17,629 nucleotides of DNA from JAAYEV01 sp964508195 (GTDB lineage: Bacteria > Bacillota > Clostridia > Ch29), in the NCBI GenBank assembly GCA_964508195.1, contig CAZDSH010000031.1:1-17629 (forward strand). Reading direction: 5' to 3'. Under the pieces are notes generated by a model. It did not search any database, was not told where the DNA came from, and saw only the letters and a list, made by a program, of their open reading frames with translations. Below, piece after piece: positions 7,295 through 15,400 of this stretch. Each line of letters starts with the position of its first letter. The stretch's first letter is position 1. The position numbers and the translations under genes were made by a program.

Positions 7295-8092
7295 ATGGGT
7301 GAGGTAATAGTCATAACTTCCGGTAAAGGCGGAGTAGGCAAAACCACCGCCACGGCTAATATTGGGACAGCTCTGGCTGTTAACGACAAGAAGGTGGTTT
7401 TGGTGGATGCTGATATAGGGTTAAGAAACCTTGATGTGGTTATGGGTTTGGAAAACAGGATTGTATACGATATTGTGGACGTTGTTGAAGGGGTGTGCAG
7501 GTTACGTCAGGCCCTTATAAAGGATAAGAGGTACCCGGATTTGTTTTTACTCCCTGCGGCCCAGACAAAGGACAAGGACGCTGTTTCACCTGCCCAGATG
7601 CAGGAACTCTGCGAAAGGCTTAAACAGGAGTTTGATTTTGTGTTAATAGACTGTCCCGCGGGGATAGAACAGGGTTTTAAAAATGCCGTAGCCGGCGCCG
7701 ACAGCGCTATAGTAGTAACTATACCCGAGATATCAGCGGTACGGGATGCGGATAGAATAATCGGCCTCCTTGAATCCGCGGATCTATATAACCCTAGGCT
7801 CTTGGTTAACATGGTAAGGGTGGATATGGTAAAAAAGGGCGATATGATGAATACGGAGGATATGATAGATATTTTGGCGGTGGACCTTCTAGGCGTGGTG
7901 CCCGATGACCAAAGCGTAGTGGTATCTACTAACAGGGGCGAGCCGGCGGTAGGCGACGATAAGTCTATAGCAGGTAAAGCCTTTAGTAATATCGCCCTTA
8001 GGATATTGGGCCTAGAGACACCTTTCCTGGATTTAGAGGTGGATGAGGGCTTTATAATGAAACTTATAAAGCTTATCAGCAATAGAAAATAA
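7295..8092 (+). CDS. minD: Septum site-determining ATPase MinD
   Basis: MinD is the membrane-binding ATPase that recruits MinC and, with MinE, oscillates or forms gradients from the poles. The 265-residue sequence has the deviant Walker A motif SGKGGVGKTT with signature lysine K11 and K16, VDADIGLRNLD (D38, D40), FVLIDCPAGIEQGF (switch II), and a C-terminal amphipathic helix GFIMKLIKLISNRK that is the membrane-targeting sequence. AGGAGGA lies before the ATG at 7295. The length is typical. The next gene is minE, 20 bp on. Confidence 0.97.
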   Translation: MGEVIVITSGKGGVGKTTATANIGTALAVNDKKVVLVDADIGLRNLDVVMGLENRIVYDIVDVVEGVCRLRQALIKDKRYPDLFLLPAAQTKDKDAVSPAQMQELCERLKQEFDFVLIDCPAGIEQGFKNAVAGADSAIVVTIPEISAVRDADRIIGLLESADLYNPRLLVNMVRVDMVKKGDMMNTEDMIDILAVDLLGVVPDDQSVVVSTNRGEPAVGDDKSIAGKAFSNIALRILGLETPFLDLEVDEGFIMKLIKLISNRK

Positions 8093-8112
8093 CGGGAGGG
8101 AGGGGTTAGTAT

Positions 8113-8394
8113 ATGAACCCGTTCAGGACTAATGTACAGCGAAGTGAAAGCAGTAAAAACATTGCCAAGGAAAGATTAAAACTTGTCCTGGTCCATGATA
8201 GGGTTAACGTTTCTCCTACATTTTTGGAAATGGTTAAGGGGGATATAATACATGTGATATCCGATTACATGGAAATAGATGAGCACAGTCTAGAAGTCAA
8301 AATAATCAAGACGAAAAGGGATGAAGACGATACGATGGTTCCCGCATTAGTAGCCAACATACCCATAAAACGGATGAAGGGTGCCATAAGATAA
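8113..8394 (+). CDS. minE: Cell division topological specificity factor MinE
   Basis: MinE stimulates MinD ATPase and restricts MinC/MinD inhibition to the cell poles. The 93-residue product has the N-terminal anti-MinCD part (SKNIAKERLKLVLVHDRVNV) and a C-terminal dimerisation domain (MVKGDIIHVISDYMEID, then strand LEVKIIK). Length is slightly above the usual 85-90. GGGAGGGAGGGG precedes the ATG. Presence of MinE next to MinC and MinD indicates an oscillating Min system, as in many clostridia, instead of the DivIVA-anchored Bacillus type; DivIVA is not in the window. Confidence 0.95.
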   Translation: MNPFRTNVQRSESSKNIAKERLKLVLVHDRVNVSPTFLEMVKGDIIHVISDYMEIDEHSLEVKIIKTKRDEDDTMVPALVANIPIKRMKGAIR

Positions 8395-8447
8395 AGGGGA
8401 TCCCTTAAGGGCGTAATAGCTCGGCTGAGGAAGGGGGGGATGATGGG

Positions 8448-9557
8448 TTGCTTGAGAAAAAACTTATTAAAAATATAGATTATACATTATTGTTTATCGT
8501 GCTGCTACTATTATGCGTAGGCATACTGCTAGTCAGTAGCGCAACCCATGCACCGGATACCGGGAACTATGGCCTAGTTAAACGTCAGATTGCCTGGGCA
8601 ATAGTAGGCCTTGTAATTGGTTTTGCAGTGATAATTATAGATTATAATACCCTTGGACACCTAGCCTATATAATTTATGCCGGCAGCGTTTTGCTATTGT
8701 TACTCGTGAAAGTACCTGGCATAGGAGTGGTACAGGGCGGTGCTAGAAGGTGGATTGATCTGGAGCTTTTCTATCTCCAACCCTCGGAATTTGCCAAAAT
8801 AGGTTTAATAATATCCTTTGCTAAGCTTTTAGAATCCCGTGAAGGGGATTTCGGCACACCTAAGGATATAATAACATCCCTTATTTTTGTAGGTTTTCCC
8901 ATGGCCCTTGTGTTTAAGGAGCCGGATCTCGGCGGGACCCTCGTATTTGCGGCTATATTTGCAGGCATGGTGTTTGCCGCGGGTATAAGTTATAAATTAA
9001 TTATTTGTAGCATAACCGCGGTATTTGTTGCCATACCACCCGCATGGTTGTTTTTGTTGACGGAACGCCAAAAGACAAGGATCATGGTTTTTTTAAACCC
9101 CGGCATGGACCCCCTAGGTGACGGTTATCACGTGATTCAATCTATGATAGCCGTTGGCTCAGGTAAGTTATTAGGCAAGGGCCTGTATAACGGTACCCAA
9201 AATAAGCTAAATTTCCTGCCGGCCCAGCATACGGACTTTATTTTTTCCGTCCTCGGCGAGGAGCTAGGTTTTATAGGTACACTAGGACTTGTATGTTTAC
9301 TTTTTTTCATGCTTTACAGGATACTAGACACTGCGCGCCAGGCTAAGGATAGGCTTGGTTATTTCATTGCCATAGGCGTCCTTTCGATGTTTACATTCCA
9401 GATAGTAGAAAACATAGGCATGACAATAGGTATTATGCCCATAACGGGTATTACGCTACCCTTTGTGAGTTATGGCGGTAGCTCCCTTTTGACGAACTTG
9501 ATTGCAATAGGTCTCGTAATAAACGTCGGAATGAGGAGGCAGCTTATCAATTTCTAA
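8448..9557 (+). CDS. rodA: Peptidoglycan glycosyltransferase RodA
   Basis: A SEDS-family polymerase that builds glycan strands for side-wall growth together with PBP2. The 369-residue protein has about ten membrane segments. Family marks are RRWIDLELFYLQPSEFAKIG, FKEPDLGGTLVF, NGTQNKLNFLPAQHTDFIF with the essential aspartate at D263, EELGFIG, and PFVSYGGSSLLTN. The NGTQ..FLP..HTDFIF pattern favours RodA over FtsW or SpoVE, as does its location in an mre-min cluster. Translation starts at TTG 8448, nine bases after AGGAAGGGGGG; the ATGs at 8440 and 8443 are out of frame. The 53-bp gap before it contains two overlapping palindromes, GGGATCCC and CCCTTAAGGG (8397-8411), of unknown meaning. Confidence 0.93.
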   Translation: MLEKKLIKNIDYTLLFIVLLLLCVGILLVSSATHAPDTGNYGLVKRQIAWAIVGLVIGFAVIIIDYNTLGHLAYIIYAGSVLLLLLVKVPGIGVVQGGARRWIDLELFYLQPSEFAKIGLIISFAKLLESREGDFGTPKDIITSLIFVGFPMALVFKEPDLGGTLVFAAIFAGMVFAAGISYKLIICSITAVFVAIPPAWLFLLTERQKTRIMVFLNPGMDPLGDGYHVIQSMIAVGSGKLLGKGLYNGTQNKLNFLPAQHTDFIFSVLGEELGFIGTLGLVCLLFFMLYRILDTARQAKDRLGYFIAIGVLSMFTFQIVENIGMTIGIMPITGITLPFVSYGGSSLLTNLIAIGLVINVGMRRQLINF

Positions 9558-9620
9558 TAGCCTTCATATTCTCCCATCGGTATAAATATATTATATAAAT
9601 ACCTTTTGGGAGGGAAACCT

Positions 9621-10340
9621 ATGAAAAGGAGTTTTAGAAGGAGTATAGGACGGTTTAAGCGTAGAGACCCTAGGAGAAAATATGGTACCGTCGGCGGTGT
9701 AAGGGATAAAAAAAGGTTAAAAAACAATCTACGCAGTTTAACGCTTTGTATTTCTGTGGTCATAATAATGTTATTTATAAAGAGTATGGACTTTTCCTAT
9801 GCCCACAGGATTACAGGGGGCGTAAAATCGATAATAACCAGAAAATATGATTTAAAGGAAAGGTTTATAACCCTAAAGGATACGATCCCCGGTATAAGGG
9901 ATAAAATAATAAAGTTAAGAGGTAAAGGCACTTCTAACGGTTCAATGATTATGCCCGTCCAGGGCGAAATAACGTCGGGTTTTGGAAAGAGATATCATCC
10001 AGTGTTTAACGTCGAAAGCAAGCACGGGGGGATCGATATAGCCGCCGCTGTAGGTGAACCCGTTAGAGCCGCCCTTGACGGGGTAGTTATAGAGGCGGGA
10101 GTGCGACCGGATTATGGCAATGTTGTGATAATAGAACACAGGGATTCTTTGAAAACGTTGTACGGGCATTTAAAGGACATCAAAGTTGTAAAGGGTCAGG
10201 AAGTTTATCAGGGGGATACGATAGGCACCGTGGGTAATACAGGGCTTAGTACCGGTACGCATTTACATTTCGAGGTATGGCAAAACGATAAACCTGTGGA
10301 TCCTATCCATAAACTAAACCCGGATTTGGAATTATTCTAA
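9621..10340 (+). CDS. Membrane-anchored M23 (LytM-type) peptidase, SpoIVFA-like position
   Basis: A 239-residue protein with a very basic N-terminal tail (about 15 Arg/Lys in the first 35 residues), one membrane segment at about residues 41-54, a linker, and an M23 metallopeptidase domain from about 110 to the end. The zinc-site residues are all there: H135 and D139 (KHGGID), H183 (YGHL) and H214-L-H216, so it can be an active peptidoglycan endopeptidase. In Bacillus the equivalent place in the cluster holds spoIVFA, whose LytM domain keeps the SpoIVFB protease inactive; here no SpoIVFB-like gene follows. The start at 9621 has GGGAGG nine bases upstream; an in-frame TTG at 9606 overlaps that Shine-Dalgarno and is rejected. 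The 63-bp gap before it is AT-rich (TATAAATATATTATATAAAT) without a clear promoter. Confidence 0.85.
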   Translation: MKRSFRRSIGRFKRRDPRRKYGTVGGVRDKKRLKNNLRSLTLCISVVIIMLFIKSMDFSYAHRITGGVKSIITRKYDLKERFITLKDTIPGIRDKIIKLRGKGTSNGSMIMPVQGEITSGFGKRYHPVFNVESKHGGIDIAAAVGEPVRAALDGVVIEAGVRPDYGNVVIIEHRDSLKTLYGHLKDIKVVKGQEVYQGDTIGTVGNTGLSTGTHLHFEVWQNDKPVDPIHKLNPDLELF

Positions 10341-10368
10341 AGGTGTAGGAAAGGGCGCGATATTACCT

Positions 10369-12222
10369 ATGACAAAGGATAAGGACATAGAGGAGTTGCT
10401 TCGTCAGGTAGAAAAGCCCGCTAGGTATACCGGCGGCGAATATAACAGCGTGTATAAGGATGCGAAGGAAGTGGACATACGTTTCGCCTTTGCTTTCCCC
10501 GATCTGTATGAGATAGCTATGTCCCATTTAGGGCTTAAGATACTGTATTATCTGTTAAACGAAAGGAAGGATACCTGGTGCGAAAGGGTATTTGCACCCT
10601 GGACTGATATGGAACGGCTTATGCGGGATAGGGATGTCCCGTTGTTTGCCTTAGAGAGCAGGGATTCTATAATAGAGTTTGATTTTGTAGGGTTTACGCT
10701 ACAATATGAAATGAGCTATTCCAATATCGTAAATATGCTTGACCTAGCGGGTATACCACTTCTAAGCGGCGAAAGAACAGATGGCCAACCCTTTATAATA
10801 GGCGGGGGCCCCTGTGCCTATAACCCTGAACCCCTTGCAGATATATTCGATTTTTTTGTATTAGGTGAAGGGGAAGAAGTATTGAATATTATACTCGATA
10901 CATATAACCGCTGGAAGGGGACAGGCAGTAGCCGACGGGAGTTTTTAAAGGAGGCGGCCCTTATCGAGGGTGTGTACGTACCCTCATTATACAGCGTTAA
11001 GTATAACAAGGATGGTACTGTAAAGGCACATCTCCCCATAGACCATGGCCTTCCGACGAGGATTAATAAAGTTATAGTAAAGGATATGAACAACGCTTAC
11101 TTCCCGGATAGGACTATAGTGCCTCTTATGGATATAGTTCATGATAGGATCGTCCTTGAGATATTTCGCGGCTGTACCCGGGGTTGTAGGTTCTGTCAGG
11201 CGGGGATGGTGTATCGCCCCGTCAGGGAAAAGAGCCCGGAAAGGCTAAAGGAACAGGTTGACCGGCTAATAAAGAATACTGGTTATGAGGAAGTAGCCCT
11301 TGCATCCCTTAGTACGAGCGATTACCCGTACTTAGAGACCCTCGTAAAGGATTTTATGCAGTGTTATGGCGACAAAAAGGTTGGATTGTCACTGCCCTCC
11401 CTTAGGATAGATAATCTTTCACTGAACCTCATAAAGGAAATACAAAGGGTGCGAAAAACCGGTCTCACCTTTGCACCGGAGGCCGGTACCCAAAGGCTAC
11501 GGGATGTGGTGAACAAGAACATTACGCAGAAGGATATTTTGGATTCCGTTAAGGCGGCCTTCAGCGCCGGCTATAATAATATAAAACTTTATTTCATGAT
11601 AGGTCTTCCCACGGAAACCATGGAGGATATAAAGGGGATTGCAGATTTGGTTCATAGTGTAGTGGATAAGTATCATTCGTTAGGGGGCCAAAAAAAGGGT
11701 AAAGGACCAAGGGTTACGGTGAGCACTGCATGTTTTGTACCGAAACCCTTTACGCCGTTCCAGTGGCAACCCCAGGCGAGTATAGAGGATTTTAGGACAA
11801 GGCAGGGGGAGCTAAGGGAAATGTTGAGGCGTAAGTCTATAGGATACAATTGGCACGAGCCGGAAACTAGCTATATGGAAGCGGTGTTCGCAAGGGGCGA
11901 TAGGAGGCTAACGAAAGTGCTTATAAGGGCTCAGGAACTGGGCTGCCGGTTTGATGGCTGGCAGGAACACTTTGACTTTGCCCTATGGCAAAGGGCCTTC
12001 TCAGATTGTGGCATAGACCCAGATTTTTACGCAACCCGTCCTAGGGATTATGAAGAGGTTTTACCCTGGGACCATATAGATGTAGGCGTGTCTAAGGGTT
12101 TTCTGATAGCTGAGAACGAACGGGCAAAAAAGGGTACAACAACTCCCCATTGTCGTAATGGTTGTATAAATTGCGGCATAACGAAGCTATTCGGTGGTGA
12201 AGTATGTAATGTCAATGATTAG
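10369..12222 (+). CDS. TIGR03960-family B12-binding/radical-SAM protein
   Basis: A 617-residue protein with an N-terminal region resembling a cobalamin-binding fold (FAFPDLYEIAMSHLGLKILY, IIGGGPCAYNPEPLADIFDF) and a radical SAM domain with the C269-x3-C273-x2-C276 cluster motif (GCTRGCRFCQAG). Features such as LTFAPEAGTQRLRDVVNKN and FMIGLPTETMEDI are characteristic of TIGR03960 proteins. A second CX3CX2C motif (C595, C599, C602; HCRNGCINCG) lies at the very C-terminus and could bind another Fe-S cluster, which is inference. The reaction and substrate are not known to me. The family almost always sits before a TIGR03936 gene, as here, with which it overlaps by 14 bases. AGGAAAGGG precedes the ATG by about 13 bases. 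Confidence 0.9.
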   Translation: MTKDKDIEELLRQVEKPARYTGGEYNSVYKDAKEVDIRFAFAFPDLYEIAMSHLGLKILYYLLNERKDTWCERVFAPWTDMERLMRDRDVPLFALESRDSIIEFDFVGFTLQYEMSYSNIVNMLDLAGIPLLSGERTDGQPFIIGGGPCAYNPEPLADIFDFFVLGEGEEVLNIILDTYNRWKGTGSSRREFLKEAALIEGVYVPSLYSVKYNKDGTVKAHLPIDHGLPTRINKVIVKDMNNAYFPDRTIVPLMDIVHDRIVLEIFRGCTRGCRFCQAGMVYRPVREKSPERLKEQVDRLIKNTGYEEVALASLSTSDYPYLETLVKDFMQCYGDKKVGLSLPSLRIDNLSLNLIKEIQRVRKTGLTFAPEAGTQRLRDVVNKNITQKDILDSVKAAFSAGYNNIKLYFMIGLPTETMEDIKGIADLVHSVVDKYHSLGGQKKGKGPRVTVSTACFVPKPFTPFQWQPQASIEDFRTRQGELREMLRRKSIGYNWHEPETSYMEAVFARGDRRLTKVLIRAQELGCRFDGWQEHFDFALWQRAFSDCGIDPDFYATRPRDYEEVLPWDHIDVGVSKGFLIAENERAKKGTTTPHCRNGCINCGITKLFGGEVCNVND

Positions 12223-12904
12223 GGCACAGTTTTTCAAAAAAGGCGTAACAAAATATATATCCCATCTCGACCTTATGAGGACTATACAAAGAGCTGTAAG
12301 GAGGGCGGCGTTACCCATTGAGTATTCAAAGGGGTATAATCCCCATTCGAAAATTGCCTACGGCCCCGCCCTGGCTTTAGGCGTAAGCAGTGATGGCGAG
12401 TTTTTGGATATGGAATTTAAAGAGCATCTTACTAAGACAAGGTTTATCGGGGAGTTAAATGCGAATTTGCCCACGGGATTGGGAATAATCGCAGCGGAAT
12501 ACGTACCCGATGGTGCCTTATCCCTCACCGCGATTATAAATGCGGCGGAATACGTTATAACCGGCGTTTTAGGAGGGCATGTCGTGGATGCTAAAAAACA
12601 CGTCAGGGATTTTTTTGACTCTGAGGATATGTTTATAGAAAGGGTAAATAAAAGGGGCGGAAAGAGAACGTTGAATATCATGCCCCTCATATCCGATGTT
12701 ATGAGTATTGATGTAAGGGATAAAAGACTTACGATACGGGCCATAATTGATACGGGGAGCAGGTCCAATCTAAGGCCGACGGAGCTTATAGACGCGCTGG
12801 AGCGTTATGTCGGAGTATCCCTTAAACATAGGGATATACACAGAAAAAAACTTTTAATTAGGAGGAATGGAGCGTATTTCTCGCCATTAGAGATATTTAA
12901 TTAA
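12209..12904 (+). CDS. TIGR03936 / DUF2344 protein, partner of the radical-SAM protein
   Basis: A 231-residue protein starting with the family hallmark FFKKGVTKYISHLDLMRTIQRAVRRA and then IEYSKGYNPHSKIAYGPALALGVSSDGE, typical of DUF2344. Its role is unknown; in some bacteria it is fused to the TIGR03960 protein, so the two probably act together. Three in-frame starts are possible: GTG 12194, ATG 12209 and ATG 12215. I chose 12209 because GGTGA at 12196-12200 is eight bases upstream; the coding start overlaps the end of the previous gene by 14 bases, suggesting coupled translation. The gene for RNase E/G follows after 36 bases. Confidence 0.88.
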   Translation: MSMIRAQFFKKGVTKYISHLDLMRTIQRAVRRAALPIEYSKGYNPHSKIAYGPALALGVSSDGEFLDMEFKEHLTKTRFIGELNANLPTGLGIIAAEYVPDGALSLTAIINAAEYVITGVLGGHVVDAKKHVRDFFDSEDMFIERVNKRGGKRTLNIMPLISDVMSIDVRDKRLTIRAIIDTGSRSNLRPTELIDALERYVGVSLKHRDIHRKKLLIRRNGAYFSPLEIFN

Positions 12905-12940
12905 ATGAAAGGACGCAATGTCCCTCGGGAGTTGATTATT

Positions 12941-14623
12941 ATGAACGAAATTATTGTGGATGTAAGTTTTGACCAGGCCCGGGTTGCGCTGTTAGAGGAC
13001 GATGAACTTAGCGAAGTATACATTGAAAGGTTTGATTGCAGAAGGAATGTAGGTAGCATATTCAAGGGGAGAGTCGAAAACGTGCTGCCGGGCATGCAGG
13101 CAGCTTTTATTAATATAGGCCTGGAAAAGAACGCGTTCCTGTACATAAAGGATGTGTTCGTCGGGTACGAAGATGTCTACCATGCAGCGGGTAGTGGCGA
13201 GAATGTATCAATAAAGGATTTATTGAAAAAGGGGCAACAAATAATGGTGCAGGTGGTAAAGGAACCCCTAGACGGTAAAGGCGCGAGGGTTACAACTAAT
13301 ATAACATTGCCCGGGAGGTATATGGTGCTTTTGCCTAACTCCAATTATGTAGGCATTTCAAGGCGTATATCCGATGAGGCGGAGCGGAATAGGCTAAGGG
13401 AGATGGGTCTTAAGATAAGGCCCGGCAATATGGGCATCATAATAAGGACCGCCTCTGAGGGTAAGGCCATCCAGGACATCAGGCGGGATCTGAGGTTTTT
13501 GCTTAAGCTGTGGAGGGTTATAAGAAAAAAGGGCAGAACCTATAATGCGCCAAGGATAATCCATAGGGATTTAAATCTCGTAACGAGAACCGTAAGGGAT
13601 ATGTTTACCCGGGAAATAGATCGATTTATTATCAATAGTAAAAGCGAGCACAAAAAAGTTTTAGAGCTTTTGGATCTTATATCCCCCTCGTTAAAGAAAA
13701 GGGTAATACTATTCGATAGGGATGAAAACATATTCGATTACTACGGCGTAGAACCTAAGATCACAAGGGCCCTTAGTAGGAAGGTATGGCTAAAAAGCGG
13801 CGGGTACATAGTGATAGAAAAGACCGAGGCTTTAACGGCTATAGACGTTAATACCGGCAGGTTCGTAGGTAGCCTGAACCTTAAGGACACGGTACTTAGG
13901 ACGAATCTCGAGGCTGCCCAGGAGATAGCAAGGCAACTTAGGCTACGGGATATAGGCGGTATAATAATAGTAGATTTTATAGATATGGATGATAAAAAAG
14001 ACGGAAAACGTGTGCTAGATAGGCTCAAGGAAAGCCTTAAACGGGATAGGACGAGGAGCAATGTGCTGGGCATGACGCAGTTAGGCCTAGTAGAAATTAC
14101 GAGGAAAAAGGCAGGCAGGAGAATAGATGCTATATTACAAAAGGAATGTCCCTTCTGTGAGGGTACCGGCAGGGTACTTTCTGAAGAAACCATGGCAAAC
14201 CGTATCGAAAGGGAACTACAACGGGTATTCACTGACTCCGGTGATGAGGCCGTATTAATAGAAGCCCACCCTTCGGTAGCGGCTATGGTAATAGGTAGTA
14301 GCGGTGAGCACCTTGCTGATTTGGAAAAACGCTTTCAGCGGCATATATATATAAAGGGGAGGTTAGATTTGCACCCCGAGGACATAGAAATAAGGGTAAC
14401 GGGTAATAAGGAATACGTCAGCGAACATGCGCTGCCGGTAAAGACCGGCGATATTATAGACCTTTTTATATCCGAGATGCACACTACAAACAATGATGAC
14501 GGGATAGGTCGGCTTGAAGGATACGTTATCAACGTCCGGGGGGCGGGGAAAAGAGTCGGCAGGAAAGTAAGGGTAAAGATAACAAAGGCGTACAAGACCT
14601 TTGCAAAGGGCGAGCTTGTTTGA
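12941..14623 (+). CDS. rng: Ribonuclease E/G family endoribonuclease
   Basis: An endoribonuclease that cuts single-stranded AU-rich RNA; in E. coli RNase G matures the 5' end of 16S rRNA. The 560-residue product has an S1 RNA-binding domain near the N-terminus (GSIFKGRVENVLPGMQAAFINIG), the catalytic DNase-I-like part with Mg-binding D302 (AIDVNTG) and D345 (IVDFIDM), and the zinc-link pair C403/C406 (CPFCEGTGR). The last 50 residues form a small TRAM-like domain (GYVINVRGAGKRVG). There is no long RNase E scaffold. The frame opens at an ATG at 12905 without Shine-Dalgarno; the ATG at 12941 has GGGAG nine bases upstream and gives MNEIIVDVS as in relatives. The stop codon TGA (14621-14623) is part of the -35 box of the rplU promoter. 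Confidence 0.92.
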   Translation: MNEIIVDVSFDQARVALLEDDELSEVYIERFDCRRNVGSIFKGRVENVLPGMQAAFINIGLEKNAFLYIKDVFVGYEDVYHAAGSGENVSIKDLLKKGQQIMVQVVKEPLDGKGARVTTNITLPGRYMVLLPNSNYVGISRRISDEAERNRLREMGLKIRPGNMGIIIRTASEGKAIQDIRRDLRFLLKLWRVIRKKGRTYNAPRIIHRDLNLVTRTVRDMFTREIDRFIINSKSEHKKVLELLDLISPSLKKRVILFDRDENIFDYYGVEPKITRALSRKVWLKSGGYIVIEKTEALTAIDVNTGRFVGSLNLKDTVLRTNLEAAQEIARQLRLRDIGGIIIVDFIDMDDKKDGKRVLDRLKESLKRDRTRSNVLGMTQLGLVEITRKKAGRRIDAILQKECPFCEGTGRVLSEETMANRIERELQRVFTDSGDEAVLIEAHPSVAAMVIGSSGEHLADLEKRFQRHIYIKGRLDLHPEDIEIRVTGNKEYVSEHALPVKTGDIIDLFISEMHTTNNDDGIGRLEGYVINVRGAGKRVGRKVRVKITKAYKTFAKGELV

Positions 14624-14648
14624 CAGAGCGGTTTTGCGGTGGTATAAT
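14620..14648 (+). promoter_or_regulatory. Sigma-A promoter of rplU-prp-rpmA
   Basis: A consensus TTGACA at 14620-14625 and TATAAT at 14643-14648 are exactly 17 bp apart, with a TG two bases before the -10 (TGGTATAAT, extended -10). Transcription would start near 14655. The -35 box overlaps the stop codon of the upstream RNase gene. This is the strongest promoter in the window, as expected for ribosomal protein genes. Confidence 0.88.
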
Positions 14649-14654
14649 TAAAAA

Positions 14655-14738
14655 GTTCTATGTAGCCGCGCGGGTTGGGTTTTAAAACGCTAAGAAGGTT
14701 TGCGTACCTATATCCGGCGAGACTGGATTGGGGAGGTG
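14655..14738 (+). ncRNA. L21 leader (ribosomal protein L21 autoregulatory leader)
   Basis: The 5' untranslated region of rplU has the pattern of the Firmicute L21 leader family: a GC-rich segment (GCCGCGCGGGTTGGG), GCTAAGAAGG, then TGCGTACCTA, and GGCGAGACTGGATTGGGG running into the Shine-Dalgarno GGGGAGGTG. Such leaders are thought to let L21 repress its own operon. I recognise it by motif memory and position between the promoter and rplU; the end points are approximate. Confidence 0.75.
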
Positions 14739-14749
14739 CACAATAAAAT

Positions 14750-15061
14750 ATGTATGCTTTAATAGAAACCGGTGGCAAGCAGTATCGTGTGCAGGAGGGG
14801 GATGTCCTTTCCGTGGAGAAACTAAGCGTAAACGAAGGCGAAAAGATTAATTTTGATAAAGTTTTGCTGATCGGTGACGGGGCGGGGACAAAAATCGGGA
14901 AACCCTACGTCGAAGGGGCGACCGTTGAAGCTGAGGTACAGTTGCACGGTAGGGGTAGAAAAATAATAGTATACAAATACAAGCCGAAGAAAAACTATAA
15001 AAGAAAGCAGGGCCATCGTCAGCCCTTTACCAAGGTTAAGGTAACGAAGATAAACGGGTAG
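14750..15061 (+). CDS. rplU: 50S ribosomal protein L21
   Basis: L21 binds 23S rRNA in the large subunit next to L20. The 103-residue protein starts MYALIETGGKQYRVQEGDVL and contains KIGKPYVEGATVEAEV and the basic RNA-binding tail KYKPKKNYKRKQGHRQPFTKVKV that define the family. Length is standard. GGGGAGGTG lies 11 bases before the ATG at the end of the leader RNA. prp follows after three bases and rpmA directly after that, forming the usual Firmicute trio. Confidence 0.98.
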   Translation: MYALIETGGKQYRVQEGDVLSVEKLSVNEGEKINFDKVLLIGDGAGTKIGKPYVEGATVEAEVQLHGRGRKIIVYKYKPKKNYKRKQGHRQPFTKVKVTKING

Positions 15062-15064
15062 ATA

Positions 15065-15400
15065 ATGATCAGAATATATGTGAAGCGGGATAAAGAAAAC
15101 AATATTGTGGAATACAATGTAACGGGGCATTCGGGGTATGGGAGGCATGGCAGCGATATAGTGTGCAGCGCGGTCTCCGCCCTTACCCAGGCGAACATAA
15201 TCGGCCTTATAAAGGTACTTGGGATCAGTGGCGTTGAGCATTCCACAAGGGACGGGATGTTGCGTTGTATAATGCCCCCCCTAGACGGACGTGGGAGGCA
15301 TGAAGCTAATATTTTATTGGATACGATGTTCTGTGCCTTAAAAAACATTGAGGAGAATTACCCCGGAAATATTCTGATATATGAAGAGGAGGTGCAATGA
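15065..15400 (+). CDS. prp: Ribosomal-processing cysteine protease Prp
   Basis: Prp removes the short N-terminal extension of ribosomal protein L27 in Firmicutes and is essential where that extension exists. The 111-residue sequence has the catalytic pair in the family context: H22 in TGHSGYGRHGSD and C34 in DIVCSAVSAL, at the same residue numbers as in the Staphylococcus enzyme. It stands between rplU and its substrate gene rpmA, as is normal; the TGA stop lies immediately before the rpmA ATG, so the two are probably translated together. The older family name is DUF464/YsxB. Confidence 0.95.
   Translation: MIRIYVKRDKENNIVEYNVTGHSGYGRHGSDIVCSAVSALTQANIIGLIKVLGISGVEHSTRDGMLRCIMPPLDGRGRHEANILLDTMFCALKNIEENYPGNILIYEEEVQ

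Noticed and set aside
7507..8082. Long minus-strand frame opposite minD
   Set aside because: It is the shadow of a clearly coding gene on the + strand; its translation is Ser/Ile-rich low-complexity with no recognisable domain.
9558..9620. AT-rich gap before the M23 gene as a promoter
   Set aside because: Several TATA-like words are present, but no -35 partner at the right distance could be found for sigma-A, and no convincing sporulation sigma-factor site was seen.
14335..14778. Minus-strand frame across the RNase end and the rplU promoter
   Set aside because: It crosses a well-supported promoter and leader on the other strand and its product looks random.
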